A model generated the notes under the pieces. It had not been told where the DNA came from. It searched no databases and was given only the letters and a program-made list of their open reading frames with translations. DNA of 15,797 bases from JAQGMO01 sp050954505 (GTDB lineage Bacteria; Pseudomonadota; Gammaproteobacteria; Burkholderiales; Burkholderiaceae_D), in the NCBI GenBank assembly GCA_050954505.1, contig JBPBPY010000443.1:1-15797 (forward strand), read 5' to 3'. This document shows positions 6,145-13,700 of the stretch, piece after piece. The position numbers and the translations under genes are program-made. Within the stretch, counting starts at the first letter, position 1, and each line of letters starts with the position of its first letter.

Positions 6145-8418
6145 TCATTTATTTACTGGCTGATATCCCGGCACATTCAATTTGAGCACCTCGAGCGGAT
6201 TGGAGCCCAGTTTCGACAAACCGTTCAACTCCAGCTGGAAAAACAGCGCCGATGTCGCCACGCCGGTACCAGTGGGCTTGCGCTGTGCGACGACACGGAA
6301 AACCCAGCAGTCGGCCTGGTATTCCAGGCCGAGCACGCCTTCGGAAATCTGCTTGTCGAGCAGTGAATAATTGATCCGGCCCACGCCATAAAAACGCTGT
6401 GCAATGGGCCACTGCGCCGATGCATCGACCAACTCCAGGGCTGCCGGCACATCGCGCCGGTACTGGAGGTTCAGCACTTTTTTCGGCTCTGGCTGCCAGC
6501 GCACACCATAGTTGGTGCGGCTGGTCTGGCGCGAGGTCTGGCTGTACTGCAGGTTGCTGTCGATGGACAGGGTTTGCAGCACCTGGCCCGAGGCCGCCAA
6601 CAGTATATCCGACTTGCCGCTGCCAATCGGGGTTCCCAGCGAATTGGCAATGACACGCTGGTCGTTGAAATAAAATCGTTGCGCCACGGCCAGGCGCAGC
6701 CGTTCCTGGCCAGACTCTTCGATGAAGCGCGAGACCAGTGCGGCGGTAAGCTGATTGGCATCGCTGACGCGGTCGCCGCCGGCATAGCGGTTTTCACTGA
6801 ACAGCTGGGCGAAATTGAAGTCGGCCACGGCAGTGTCGAACAGCGGTATCTGGCTCTGGTCCTTGTAGGGCGTGTTGACATAGAACAGCCGCGGCTCGAG
6901 CGTCTGGGTGGCCGGGCTGCCGAGGAAACTGGCATCACGCTCGAACACCATGCCGGCATCGATGGAGGTGGTTGGCAACACCCGTGATTGCGAGGACGGC
7001 ACCCCGCTGGCCTGGTTTTCCAGGTTGTAGGAAGCCGCGTTGAGCGACACGCTCGGGGTGATGAAATAGCCGGGTGCGATGATGGGATACGAGATGCGCG
7101 GCGTGACCATCACACGGTCGCCGCGTACCAGGTCCTGGCTCCAGAAACGCGTGGCGTCCGCCGTCACGGTCCAGTCGAAACCGGCGATGTCCTGCTGACC
7201 ACCGGTAATGGTCAGCTGTGGCAGGCGGTCATACGGCTGGGCAATCGGCGTTGCCGGATCCTGCAGCACCTGATAAGTCGAGGTCCGCAGCGAGGTGTTC
7301 CAGATGCCGCGCGTGTAGTTCAGGCTCACATCGCGTCCCAATACGCGCGAGGTCGCGGTGGTCAGCGTGTTGGAAAAGTCGTTGGGATAATCGTCGTCGG
7401 AAGCGGCATTGATGTTCGAGTTGAAGGTCAAGCCGGGTGCCAGCGCCTGGCTGTGCACCGAGGAAATGGCCCAGCGCTTGGTGTTGGTCAGCTTGTCCTC
7501 GGGCAGAAACTCCAGCTTGGTTTCACCCGAATAGGTTTCACCGAGGTAGCGTCCACGTGCGCCCAGCTGCACGCCGCGCTGCGTGATCAGGCGCGGGTAG
7601 ATGGTCAGATCGCGGTTCGGGGCAATATTGAAATAATACGGCACCATCAATTCCATGCCGCCCTTGTTGGTCGCGCCGATGGTTGGCGGCAGCACGCCGG
7701 ACTTGCGGGCGTCCGAGAGCGGGAAGCTCATGTAGGGCGAGCCAAGAATGGGCACCCCCTTGAAGTACACCACGGCATTCCTGGCTTCGCCGATGTCGCG
7801 GCCGCTGTCGAGATCCAGGCGGCTCGACTTCAGATACCAGTCCGGGTCCGGACCTTCGCAGGTACTGTAGGTTCCCTGCTCGACGACGGCCTGATCGCGC
7901 GCCAGGAAGTCGATGCGTTCGGCACTGCCTTGCGACTTGTACTTGAACAGCCTGTAGGTTGGATCAGTGACATAGCCTTCGCCGGTATCGAGCTTGAGCT
8001 TCATCTCGTTGCCGGTATACCGGTCTTCCAGGCGCTTGAGCTTGACCGAACCGCTGGCGTCGACACGGTCATCGACGATGTCATAGGTCGCCTTGTCGGC
8101 ATTGAGCGTCATGCCGCCGCGGGTGATCTCGGCCTTCTCTTCGAGAATCAGTTCGCGGTCCGGCCGGCCGGTCATGCGTTCGGCGCCCAGTTCGGTGGCC
8201 GCGTCGCGGTCGTCGACCACGCTTTGCGTCGGACGGGCCGGCACCGTCGCTGCACCGGAGGCTGGAACAGGCGTGGTGGAAGGCAGCGCCTGGGCCGGTG
8301 CCGTTTGCGTGGGCAGCACTTGCGCCAGCAGATGGGTGGGCAAGGCGGCCACGCAAATTGCTGCGGTCAACGTGCGAAACACCATCTTCGAAGGGAAAAA
8401 ACGGGAGCGGCGGATCAT
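6145..8418 (-). CDS. lptD: LPS-assembly outer-membrane protein LptD
   Basis: LptD is the beta-barrel through which LPS is inserted into the outer leaflet, working with the lipoprotein LptE plugged inside it. The 757-residue product has an N-terminal signal sequence (cleavage near LLAQ, residue 33), a Pro/Ala/Thr-rich linker, the OstA/LptA-like beta-jellyroll domain at roughly 88-200 (ILEEKAEITRGGMTLNADKA and following) and the C-terminal barrel with many aromatic beta-strands. SFPLSDARKSGVLPPTIG is a strong LptD signature. The mature protein appears to have only two cysteines, Cys187 (STCEGPDPDWYL) and Cys704 (ADCWVFRV), which match the positions of one inter-domain disulfide of E. coli LptD. 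The ATG at 8418 is the first good start; Met12 (8385) is an alternative. It heads the minus-strand operon, with surA following within about 80 bases. Confidence 0.95.
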   Translation of the reverse strand: MIRRSRFFPSKMVFRTLTAAICVAALPTHLLAQVLPTQTAPAQALPSTTPVPASGAATVPARPTQSVVDDRDAATELGAERMTGRPDRELILEEKAEITRGGMTLNADKATYDIVDDRVDASGSVKLKRLEDRYTGNEMKLKLDTGEGYVTDPTYRLFKYKSQGSAERIDFLARDQAVVEQGTYSTCEGPDPDWYLKSSRLDLDSGRDIGEARNAVVYFKGVPILGSPYMSFPLSDARKSGVLPPTIGATNKGGMELMVPYYFNIAPNRDLTIYPRLITQRGVQLGARGRYLGETYSGETKLEFLPEDKLTNTKRWAISSVHSQALAPGLTFNSNINAASDDDYPNDFSNTLTTATSRVLGRDVSLNYTRGIWNTSLRTSTYQVLQDPATPIAQPYDRLPQLTITGGQQDIAGFDWTVTADATRFWSQDLVRGDRVMVTPRISYPIIAPGYFITPSVSLNAASYNLENQASGVPSSQSRVLPTTSIDAGMVFERDASFLGSPATQTLEPRLFYVNTPYKDQSQIPLFDTAVADFNFAQLFSENRYAGGDRVSDANQLTAALVSRFIEESGQERLRLAVAQRFYFNDQRVIANSLGTPIGSGKSDILLAASGQVLQTLSIDSNLQYSQTSRQTSRTNYGVRWQPEPKKVLNLQYRRDVPAALELVDASAQWPIAQRFYGVGRINYSLLDKQISEGVLGLEYQADCWVFRVVAQRKPTGTGVATSALFFQLELNGLSKLGSNPLEVLKLNVPGYQPVNK

Positions 8419-8436
8419 GAAAAGAGGGAATGCAAC

Positions 8437-8465
8437 ACGATAAGAAGGCGATTTTTTGAGTTCAA
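8437..8465 (-). promoter_or_regulatory. Candidate sigma-70 promoter of lptD
   Basis: On the minus strand TTGAAC (8465-8460), 17 bases, then TATCGT (8442-8437), each four of six against consensus, ends 18 bases before the lptD ATG. A perfect TATAAT lies upstream at 8477-8472 but has no recognisable -35 element. Either or both could serve; this is pattern matching only. Confidence 0.3.
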
Positions 8466-8555
8466 TCCCTTATTATATGGGATGCGACCTCCGGCTCCCG
8501 GTTTGCCTGCAGGCTTGCCTGGCGCATCTGCTGCATGTGTGCTGCGCTGTGTACC

Positions 8556-8591
8556 ATGCTGGGTATTATGCTGGGTATGATGCTGCGTACC
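8556..8591. repeat. 12-bp tandem repeat, three units
   Basis: The units are ATGCTGGGTATT, ATGCTGGGTATG and ATGCTGCGTACC at 8556-8567, 8568-8579 and 8580-8591. The first two differ at one base and the third is more diverged. They lie in the lptD/amgK divergent region. Confidence 0.7.
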
Positions 8592-8666
8592 GAGCTGCTT
8601 GCTGTGCCGTGTGCTGTCCGATATGGCGCCTGGTGTACTGCCTGGCATGCTGCTCGGTGCAGCGCT

Positions 8667-8702
8667 CGATGTAGCACGCGATGTAGCACGCGATGCAGCG
8701 CC
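8667..8702. repeat. 12-bp tandem repeat, three units
   Basis: CGATGTAGCACG occurs twice in tandem (8667-8678 and 8679-8690), followed by the diverged CGATGCAGCGCC (8691-8702). The period is the same as in the tract 75 bases upstream, but the unit sequence differs. Confidence 0.7.
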
Positions 8703-8960
8703 AGTATGCTGCTCGATGGACCGCATGCTGGCGCTGCCTTGCGTGGTGTCCGGTGTCGGGATTGATCCGACCCTTTCGATGCTGCATGTGCGCCGGGGCA
8801 TCGCGTCGCCGCCGACCGTGCCGCATCTGGCCAGCCACTGTCTGCACGTGTTCTGGCTGCGGCAGCAGCTCGATGCGTCCGGTTTGGCTGGCTTGCTACG
8901 CTGTCCGGGGAACCCGTTGCTTACTCCTTGATTCCATCAACTCCAATTTCAGGCTGCATC

Positions 8961-9998
8961 ATGTCTTCAACTCCCGTCTCCGACCCACGCCTGGCAGAAA
9001 TCGCCGCATGGCTGCCCACCCTGAGCATATCCGGCACCGTGCCGGCAACGCTGCCGGCCACGCTCAGGCCGGCATCGGCCGATGCCAGCTTCCGGCGCTA
9101 TTTCCGCGTTGATGGCGCTGCCGGCGGCAGCTACATCGTCATGGATGCCCCGCCGCCGCAGGAAGATGTGAAACCCTTCATCGCCGTGGCGGCACTGTTT
9201 GGCGCCACCGGCATCACCGTGCCGCAGGTGCTGGCGCAGGATGAAGAGCGTGGTTACCTGCTGCTGGCCGACCTGGGCACGACCACCTATCTGAACCAGC
9301 TCGGTGCGGACACGGCACACAAGCTCTACATGGATGCCATCGAAACGCTGGTGCTGCTGCAAACCCAAAGCGAACCCGGCAAGCTGCCCGAGTACGACCG
9401 CGCACTGCTGCTGCGCGAGCTGCAGCTGTTTCCCGAGTGGTATGTGGGCAAGCATCTTGGCGTGACGATGACCGACAGGCAGCGCGCCGAACTCGATGCC
9501 GTCTTCGACCTGCTGCTGGCCAACAACCTGGCCCAGCCCCAGGTCTACGTGCACCGCGACTACCATTCACGCAATTTGATGGTGCTGGAACACGGCAACC
9601 CCGGTGTGCTCGATTTCCAGGACGCCGTCTATGGACCGATTACCTACGATCTGGTATCCCTGCTGCGCGACGCCTATGTGCAGTGGGATGAAGAGCAGGT
9701 CCTGGACTGGGCCATCCGTTACTGGGAGAGTGCGCGCCGTGCCGGCTTGCCGGTCAACCGCGACATCGACGCCTTCTACCGCGATTTCGAATGGATGGGT
9801 CTGCAACGGCATTTGAAGGTGCTGGGCATCTTCGCGCGGCTGTTTCACCGTGATGGCAAACAGGCCTATCTGCAGGACATGCCGCTGGTGATGGACTATG
9901 TGCGCCGCGCTGCCGGCCGCTACAAGCAGCTGGCACCACTGATCCGCCTGCTCGATGCTTTCGAAGACAAGACCGTGCAGGTTGGCTACACCTTTTGA
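8961..9998 (+). CDS. amgK: N-acetylmuramate/N-acetylglucosamine anomeric kinase
   Basis: AmgK phosphorylates the anomeric carbon of MurNAc (and GlcNAc) so that recovered cell-wall sugar can re-enter peptidoglycan synthesis without going through the fosfomycin target MurA. The 345-residue product has an aminoglycoside-phosphotransferase-type kinase fold: the catalytic loop HRDYHSRN at residues 198-205, and the metal-binding LDFQD at 217-221. ASFRRYFRV near residue 43 is typical of this subfamily. The frame can be extended to a TTG at 8928, but the ATG at 8961 has AGG seven bases upstream and is preferred. The function is supported by the downstream murU and the adjacent lptD-surA-pdxA-rsmA genes, as in Pseudomonas. 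Substrate specificity is inferred from that context. Confidence 0.85.
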   Translation: MSSTPVSDPRLAEIAAWLPTLSISGTVPATLPATLRPASADASFRRYFRVDGAAGGSYIVMDAPPPQEDVKPFIAVAALFGATGITVPQVLAQDEERGYLLLADLGTTTYLNQLGADTAHKLYMDAIETLVLLQTQSEPGKLPEYDRALLLRELQLFPEWYVGKHLGVTMTDRQRAELDAVFDLLLANNLAQPQVYVHRDYHSRNLMVLEHGNPGVLDFQDAVYGPITYDLVSLLRDAYVQWDEEQVLDWAIRYWESARRAGLPVNRDIDAFYRDFEWMGLQRHLKVLGIFARLFHRDGKQAYLQDMPLVMDYVRRAAGRYKQLAPLIRLLDAFEDKTVQVGYTF

Positions 9999-10023
9999 CC
10001 GGCATGCATACAATGGCTGCATC

Positions 10024-10131
10024 ATGAACTTTTCCGCCGCAGGGGGCGAATATGCGCTGCATCCGGGCGCTGGCTTCCGCGGCATGGACGAAAAAGCTAT
10101 CCACCCCACGATTTCGAGGAATTCGATTTGA
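10024..10131 (+). CDS. Possible 35-residue leader peptide before murU
   Basis: An ATG at 10024 opens a 35-codon frame (MNFSAAGGEYALHPG at the start) in the 129-base gap between amgK and murU. Its TGA (10129-10131) overlaps the murU TTG start (10128-10130), the arrangement seen in translational coupling. The ribosome site is weak, and the ATG is preceded by GGCTGCATC, also found before the amgK ATG. It resembles no protein I know, and chance is a real possibility. Confidence 0.2.
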   Translation: MNFSAAGGEYALHPGAGFRGMDEKAIHPTISRNSI

Positions 10132-10853
10132 AAGCCATGATCCTCGCCGCCGGACGCGGCGAACGCATGCGGCCCCTGACCGATACCTGCCCCAAGCCGC
10201 TGCTGGCAGTGCGCGGACGTCCGCTGATCGTCTGGCATGTACTGAACCTGGTGCGTGCCGGCATCACCGAGATCGTCATCAACCATGCGCACCTGGGCCA
10301 GATGATCGAGGATGCCCTGGGCGATGGCGCACGGTTTTGCGCCCGCATCGTGTATTCGGCCGAACGTCAAGCGCTGGAGACTGCCGGCGGCATTGCCAAC
10401 GCCCGCCACCTGCTGGGCGAGGCACCCTTCCTGGCCATTGCCGCCGATGTGTACTGCCCGCACTTCGATTTTGCCGACGCCCTCGACGTACTGGTCGATG
10501 CCGATGTCTGGGGCAATCCACTGCCGCAGGAAAAACGCGACCTGGCCTGGCTGTACCTGGTCAAGAATCCCGCCCATCATCCCGAGGGCGATTTTGCGCT
10601 CAACAATTTTTCCATCGCCAACCAGGGCGAACCGAAACTGACGTTTTCCGGCATCGGCGTCTACCGGCCGGCGTTCTTCGACGCCATCGAGCCTGGCCAG
10701 GCGGCCAAGCTGGCGCCGTTGCTGCGCCGCTGCGCCGACCAGGGCCGCATTGGCGGCGAGATCTATCGCGGCGACTGGACCGACGTTGGCACCGCCGAGC
10801 GTCTGGCGTCGCTCAATGCACCGCTCATGGCCGCCAGGCCACCTACCGTTTGA
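10128..10853 (+). CDS. murU: N-acetylmuramate-1-phosphate uridylyltransferase
   Basis: MurU joins MurNAc-1-phosphate to UTP, giving UDP-MurNAc and pyrophosphate, the step after AmgK in cytoplasmic cell-wall recycling. The 241-residue product is a compact sugar-phosphate nucleotidyltransferase: the nucleotide-binding LAAGRGERMRPLT at residues 6-18, Lys23 in the PKPLL motif, the metal-site Asp107 (AADVY), and WTDVGTAERL near the C-terminus. The whole N-terminus closely resembles Pseudomonas putida MurU. The start is TTG at 10128: GAGGA (10116-10120) lies seven bases upstream, and the protein then begins at MKAMILAAG as in homologues. The gap to pepP is 15 bases, so these genes are probably co-transcribed. 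A generic nucleotidyltransferase role is the only alternative, and context argues against it. Confidence 0.9.
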   Translation: MKAMILAAGRGERMRPLTDTCPKPLLAVRGRPLIVWHVLNLVRAGITEIVINHAHLGQMIEDALGDGARFCARIVYSAERQALETAGGIANARHLLGEAPFLAIAADVYCPHFDFADALDVLVDADVWGNPLPQEKRDLAWLYLVKNPAHHPEGDFALNNFSIANQGEPKLTFSGIGVYRPAFFDAIEPGQAAKLAPLLRRCADQGRIGGEIYRGDWTDVGTAERLASLNAPLMAARPPTV

Positions 10854-10868
10854 CCAAGGAACCTGTCC

Positions 10869-12245
10869 ATGTCGATTACCGTTACGCCGACCAGCGCCAA
10901 CCCCGAATTTTCGCCCGCACCGTTTGCTGCACGCCGCGAGCGCCTGCTGGCGCAGATGTCGGCCCGGGGCGGTGGCCTTGCCATCGTTTTCACTGCGCCC
11001 GAAGTCATGCGCAATGCCGATGCCGATTACCCTTACCGGCACGACAGTTCATTCTATTACCTGTGCGGTTTCACCGAGCCGCAAGCCTGCCTGGTGCTGA
11101 TTGCGCGCCCGGAGGGCAACCAGAGCATCCTGTTTTGCCGGGAAAAGAATCTGCAGCGCGAAATCTGGGATGGCTATCGCTACGGTCCGCAGGCCGCCCG
11201 CCTGCAGTTCGGCTTCGACGCCGCCGCCGACATCGATACACTGGACAAGGAAATGCCGGGCCTGATGGCTGACCGGCCAGCGCTGTACTATGCCTTCGGC
11301 AGCGAGGCTGCGCTCGACACGCGCATGCAAGGCTGGCTGGGCGCCGTCAGGGCCCTGGTGCGCAGCGGTGTATCGGCGCCGCCTGCCGCCTACGACATCA
11401 AGCTGCTGCTCAATGAAATGCGCTTGATCAAGGACCTGCACGAGATCGGCACCATGCAGCGCGCCGCCCGCATCGCCTCCGACGCGCATGCGCGTGCCAT
11501 GCGCATGGCGCGCCCGGGACACCGCGAATATCAGCTGGAAGCCGAGTTGCTGCATGAATTCCGCTACAACGGCGCACAGTTTCCTGCGTATACCTCGATC
11601 GTTGCCACCGGCGCCAATGCCTGCGTGCTGCATTACCGTGCCGGCGACGCCGTGCTGCGCGACGGTGACCTGGTGCTCATCGATGCAGGCTGCGAGCTCG
11701 ACAGCTATGCCTCCGACATCACCCGTACCTTTCCTGCCAACGGCATTTTTTCCGGGCCGCAGAAAGCGCTCTATGAAATCGTGCTGGCCTCGCAATATGC
11801 GGCCATCAACGCCATTGCCCCGGGCAAACGCTTTGTCGATGCCCATCAAGCGGCATTGAAGGTACTGGCACAGGGCATGCTCGATACCGGCCTGCTCGAC
11901 GCCAACAAGGTCGGCTCGCTCGATGACGTGATTGCCAACGGCAATTACAGCCAGTTCTACATGCACCGTACCAGCCACTGGCTGGGCATGGACGTGCATG
12001 ACGTGGGGGACTATCTCGACCCGTCTGTCGATGGCGCCGCGCGGCTTTCGCGCACGCTCGAGGCCGGCATGGCGCTGACCGTCGAGCCGGGCATTTACGT
12101 GCGTCCCGCCGAAGGCGTGCCGGAACAATACTGGAACATTGGCATTCGTATCGAGGACGATGCCCTGGTCAGCACCGATGGATGCACAATCCTTTCCGAT
12201 GCGCCGAAGTCGGTGGCCGACATCGAAACCTTGATGAAGCACTGA
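10869..12245 (+). CDS. pepP: Xaa-Pro aminopeptidase P
   Basis: PepP removes an N-terminal residue that precedes proline from peptides, using a two-manganese site. The 458-residue product has the AMP_N domain (about 15-150; DYPYRHDSSFYYLCGF at 53-68) and the M24 'pita-bread' domain. All five metal ligands are visible: Asp272 and Asp283 (IDAGCELDSYASDITRTFP), His370 (TSHWLGMDVHD), Glu406 (VEPGIY) and Glu429 (RIEDD). The 11-residue Asp-Asp gap and 23-residue Glu-Glu gap equal those of E. coli PepP. AAGGA at 10856-10860 lies eight bases before the ATG. Its stop shares a base with the ubiH start (TGATG). The pepP-ubiH pairing is widespread in proteobacteria. Confidence 0.95.
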   Translation: MSITVTPTSANPEFSPAPFAARRERLLAQMSARGGGLAIVFTAPEVMRNADADYPYRHDSSFYYLCGFTEPQACLVLIARPEGNQSILFCREKNLQREIWDGYRYGPQAARLQFGFDAAADIDTLDKEMPGLMADRPALYYAFGSEAALDTRMQGWLGAVRALVRSGVSAPPAAYDIKLLLNEMRLIKDLHEIGTMQRAARIASDAHARAMRMARPGHREYQLEAELLHEFRYNGAQFPAYTSIVATGANACVLHYRAGDAVLRDGDLVLIDAGCELDSYASDITRTFPANGIFSGPQKALYEIVLASQYAAINAIAPGKRFVDAHQAALKVLAQGMLDTGLLDANKVGSLDDVIANGNYSQFYMHRTSHWLGMDVHDVGDYLDPSVDGAARLSRTLEAGMALTVEPGIYVRPAEGVPEQYWNIGIRIEDDALVSTDGCTILSDAPKSVADIETLMKH

Positions 12246-13573
12246 TGGCAGTCGACGATACCGTATTCGATGCCCTTGCCCGCCATGATGTGGCCATTTG
12301 TGGCGGCGGACCGGTGGGGCTGGCGCTGGCCGCGATGCTGGTCAGGCAGGGCATGGCACCGGCGCGCGTGGCCTTGCTCGATGGCCGGGAACTCGACGTC
12401 GCCACGCGCGACCCGCGCTCGATTGCCGTCTCGCACGGCAGCCGCCAGTTGCTTGAGCAGATAGGCGCGTGGCCCTGGCAGGACACCCGCGCCGAGCAAC
12501 ATGGCCATGGCTGCCGGATGGCCGACTCCGGTGCCCGGCAGTCCGGCCAAGGCAGCCAGGGCGGTGCCACGCCGATCCGCGAAATCCACGTTTCACGCCG
12601 CGGCAGCCTGGGGCGCACCCTGATTACTGCCCAGGACTTCGGCGTGCCTGCACTGGGATATGTGATCCGCTACGGCGACCTGGTGGCGGCACTGGCGCAA
12701 GCAGTCGAGAATGCAGGCGTGAGCCCGCTGCGCCCGGCCATGATGCTGGGCAGCGAAGAACATGCCGACGGCGTGCGGCTGCAGCTGGCGCACCGGCCGG
12801 CCATTCAGGCAAACCTGATGGTGGTTGCCGAGGGCGGCATGTTTGCCGGTGCCGGCGCCGGTGCCGATGCTGTGGCGCCATCGCCGTCGCGGGCAGTATC
12901 AAGGCCAGGCGCCGCCCCTGCCCTGCTGGCACCTGCAGCGCCTGGCAGCGGCAGTTATGACCAGACCGCCGTGATTGCCTTCGTCAAGGTCAGTACAGCG
13001 CCGGCTGCCCGCGCCTTCGAGCGTTTCACCGAAGAGGGTCCGCTGGCACTGCTGCCGCAGGACGACGGCTACGCATTGGTGTGGTGTGTTCGGCCGCGGC
13101 GTGCCGAGGCGCTGATGCGCTTGCCGGATGGCGCTTTTCTGGCCCAGCTGCAGGAAGCATTTGGCCAGCGCCTGGGACGGTTCGTGTCCACCGGCGCGCG
13201 CAGCACCTATGCACTGGGCCTGAAATTCGGTGGGGCCCAAACGCCACGCAGCGTCAGCATCGGCAATGCCGCACAGACGCTCCATCCAGTGGCTGGCCAG
13301 GGGCTCAATCTCGGATTGCGCGATGCCGCCGTGCTGGCAGGCATGCTGGCGCGCAGTGCCACGCCGCAGACGCTGGCGCGTTTTGCCAGCGCGCGGCGCA
13401 ACGACCGCGGCACCATGGTGCGGCTGACCGATACCATGGCGCGCATCTTTGCCAGCAGTGCCGACGGCAGCCTGCGGCAAAGCCTGCTGGGACTGTCACT
13501 GGGGCTGGTGGATGGATGTGCGCCACTCAAGCAGTTGCTGGGCGAATCAATGATGTTTGGTCGCAGGCCGTAA
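12245..13573 (+). CDS. ubiH: UbiH/UbiF/COQ6-family FAD monooxygenase with low-complexity insertions
   Basis: FAD-dependent hydroxylase of ubiquinone synthesis; position after pepP suggests UbiH (ring hydroxylation of the octaprenyl-methoxyphenol intermediate), but the family is hard to split by sequence, so the exact ring position is uncertain. Seen are the FAD-binding VAICGGGPVGLALA (17-30), RDPRSIAVSHGSRQLLEQIG (55-74), and the second FAD motif GNAAQTLHPVAGQGLNLGLRD (340-360). The ATG at 12245 overlaps the pepP stop by one base; the frame extends to 12182, but that start would lie inside pepP and skip the coupled one. At 442 residues it is longer than usual for the family (about 390-400). 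The excess lies in a Gly/Gln/Ser-rich segment at about 79-108 and an Ala/Pro/Gly-rich segment at about 199-237. Confidence 0.88.
   Translation: MAVDDTVFDALARHDVAICGGGPVGLALAAMLVRQGMAPARVALLDGRELDVATRDPRSIAVSHGSRQLLEQIGAWPWQDTRAEQHGHGCRMADSGARQSGQGSQGGATPIREIHVSRRGSLGRTLITAQDFGVPALGYVIRYGDLVAALAQAVENAGVSPLRPAMMLGSEEHADGVRLQLAHRPAIQANLMVVAEGGMFAGAGAGADAVAPSPSRAVSRPGAAPALLAPAAPGSGSYDQTAVIAFVKVSTAPAARAFERFTEEGPLALLPQDDGYALVWCVRPRRAEALMRLPDGAFLAQLQEAFGQRLGRFVSTGARSTYALGLKFGGAQTPRSVSIGNAAQTLHPVAGQGLNLGLRDAAVLAGMLARSATPQTLARFASARRNDRGTMVRLTDTMARIFASSADGSLRQSLLGLSLGLVDGCAPLKQLLGESMMFGRRP
12845..12868 (+). repeat. Hexamer microsatellite in ubiH
   Basis: GCCGGT, GCCGGC, GCCGGT and GCCGAT follow in tandem, encoding alternating Ala-Gly within the second low-complexity insertion of the hydroxylase. 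Such a tract can expand or shrink by slippage without breaking the frame. Confidence 0.7.
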
Positions 13574-13592
13574 AGCGCACTGCCAAAGCGAC

Positions 13593-13626
13593 ACAGGCAC
13601 CGCAGTGGCGACACTGCGGTGCCTGT
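13593..13626. terminator. Bidirectional terminator hairpin between ubiH and pntB
   Basis: ACAGGCACCGCAGT (13593-13606) and ACTGCGGTGCCTGT (13613-13626) form a perfect 14-bp stem with a 6-base loop. It starts 20 bases after the ubiH stop and lies 75 bases from the pntB stop on the other strand. The T-run is poor on both strands, but the strong stem between convergent genes makes a shared terminator likely. Confidence 0.65.
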
Positions 13627-13700
13627 TCATCGAAGCGGCCAGAAGGGTAGCAGGAACATGCCCGCGCTCACGCCGGACCTGTGGCAACTGCCTGCGCCCG

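Larger units (their letters stand above)
8419..8960. other. Divergent control region between lptD and amgK
   Basis: These 542 bases separate two divergently transcribed operons, so both promoters should lie here. The middle (about 8535-8760) is rich in imperfect repeats built on GCTG/ATGCTG and CGATGTAGCACG words. Several reading frames stay open on both strands, but their products are low-complexity echoes of the repeats (for example repeated TQH or SRAT words) and lack ribosome binding sites, so I do not call genes. AGG at 8951-8953 is the probable ribosome site of amgK. Confidence 0.6.

Noticed and set aside
6988..8580. 530-codon plus-strand frame opposite lptD
   Set aside because: The lptD product on the other strand is certain; this frame is a GC-rich shadow without recognisable domains.
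8415..8801. 128-codon minus-strand frame whose stop overlaps the lptD ATG
   Set aside because: The ATGA overlap is tempting, but there is no ribosome site, the product is low-complexity repeat translation, and the lptD promoter probably lies inside it.
8599..8931. 110-codon plus-strand frame upstream of amgK
   Set aside because: It runs through the repeat tracts, has no ribosome site and resembles no protein.
9567..11042. 491-codon minus-strand frame opposite amgK, murU and pepP
   Set aside because: It spans the opposite strand of three well-supported genes and has no motifs or ribosome site.
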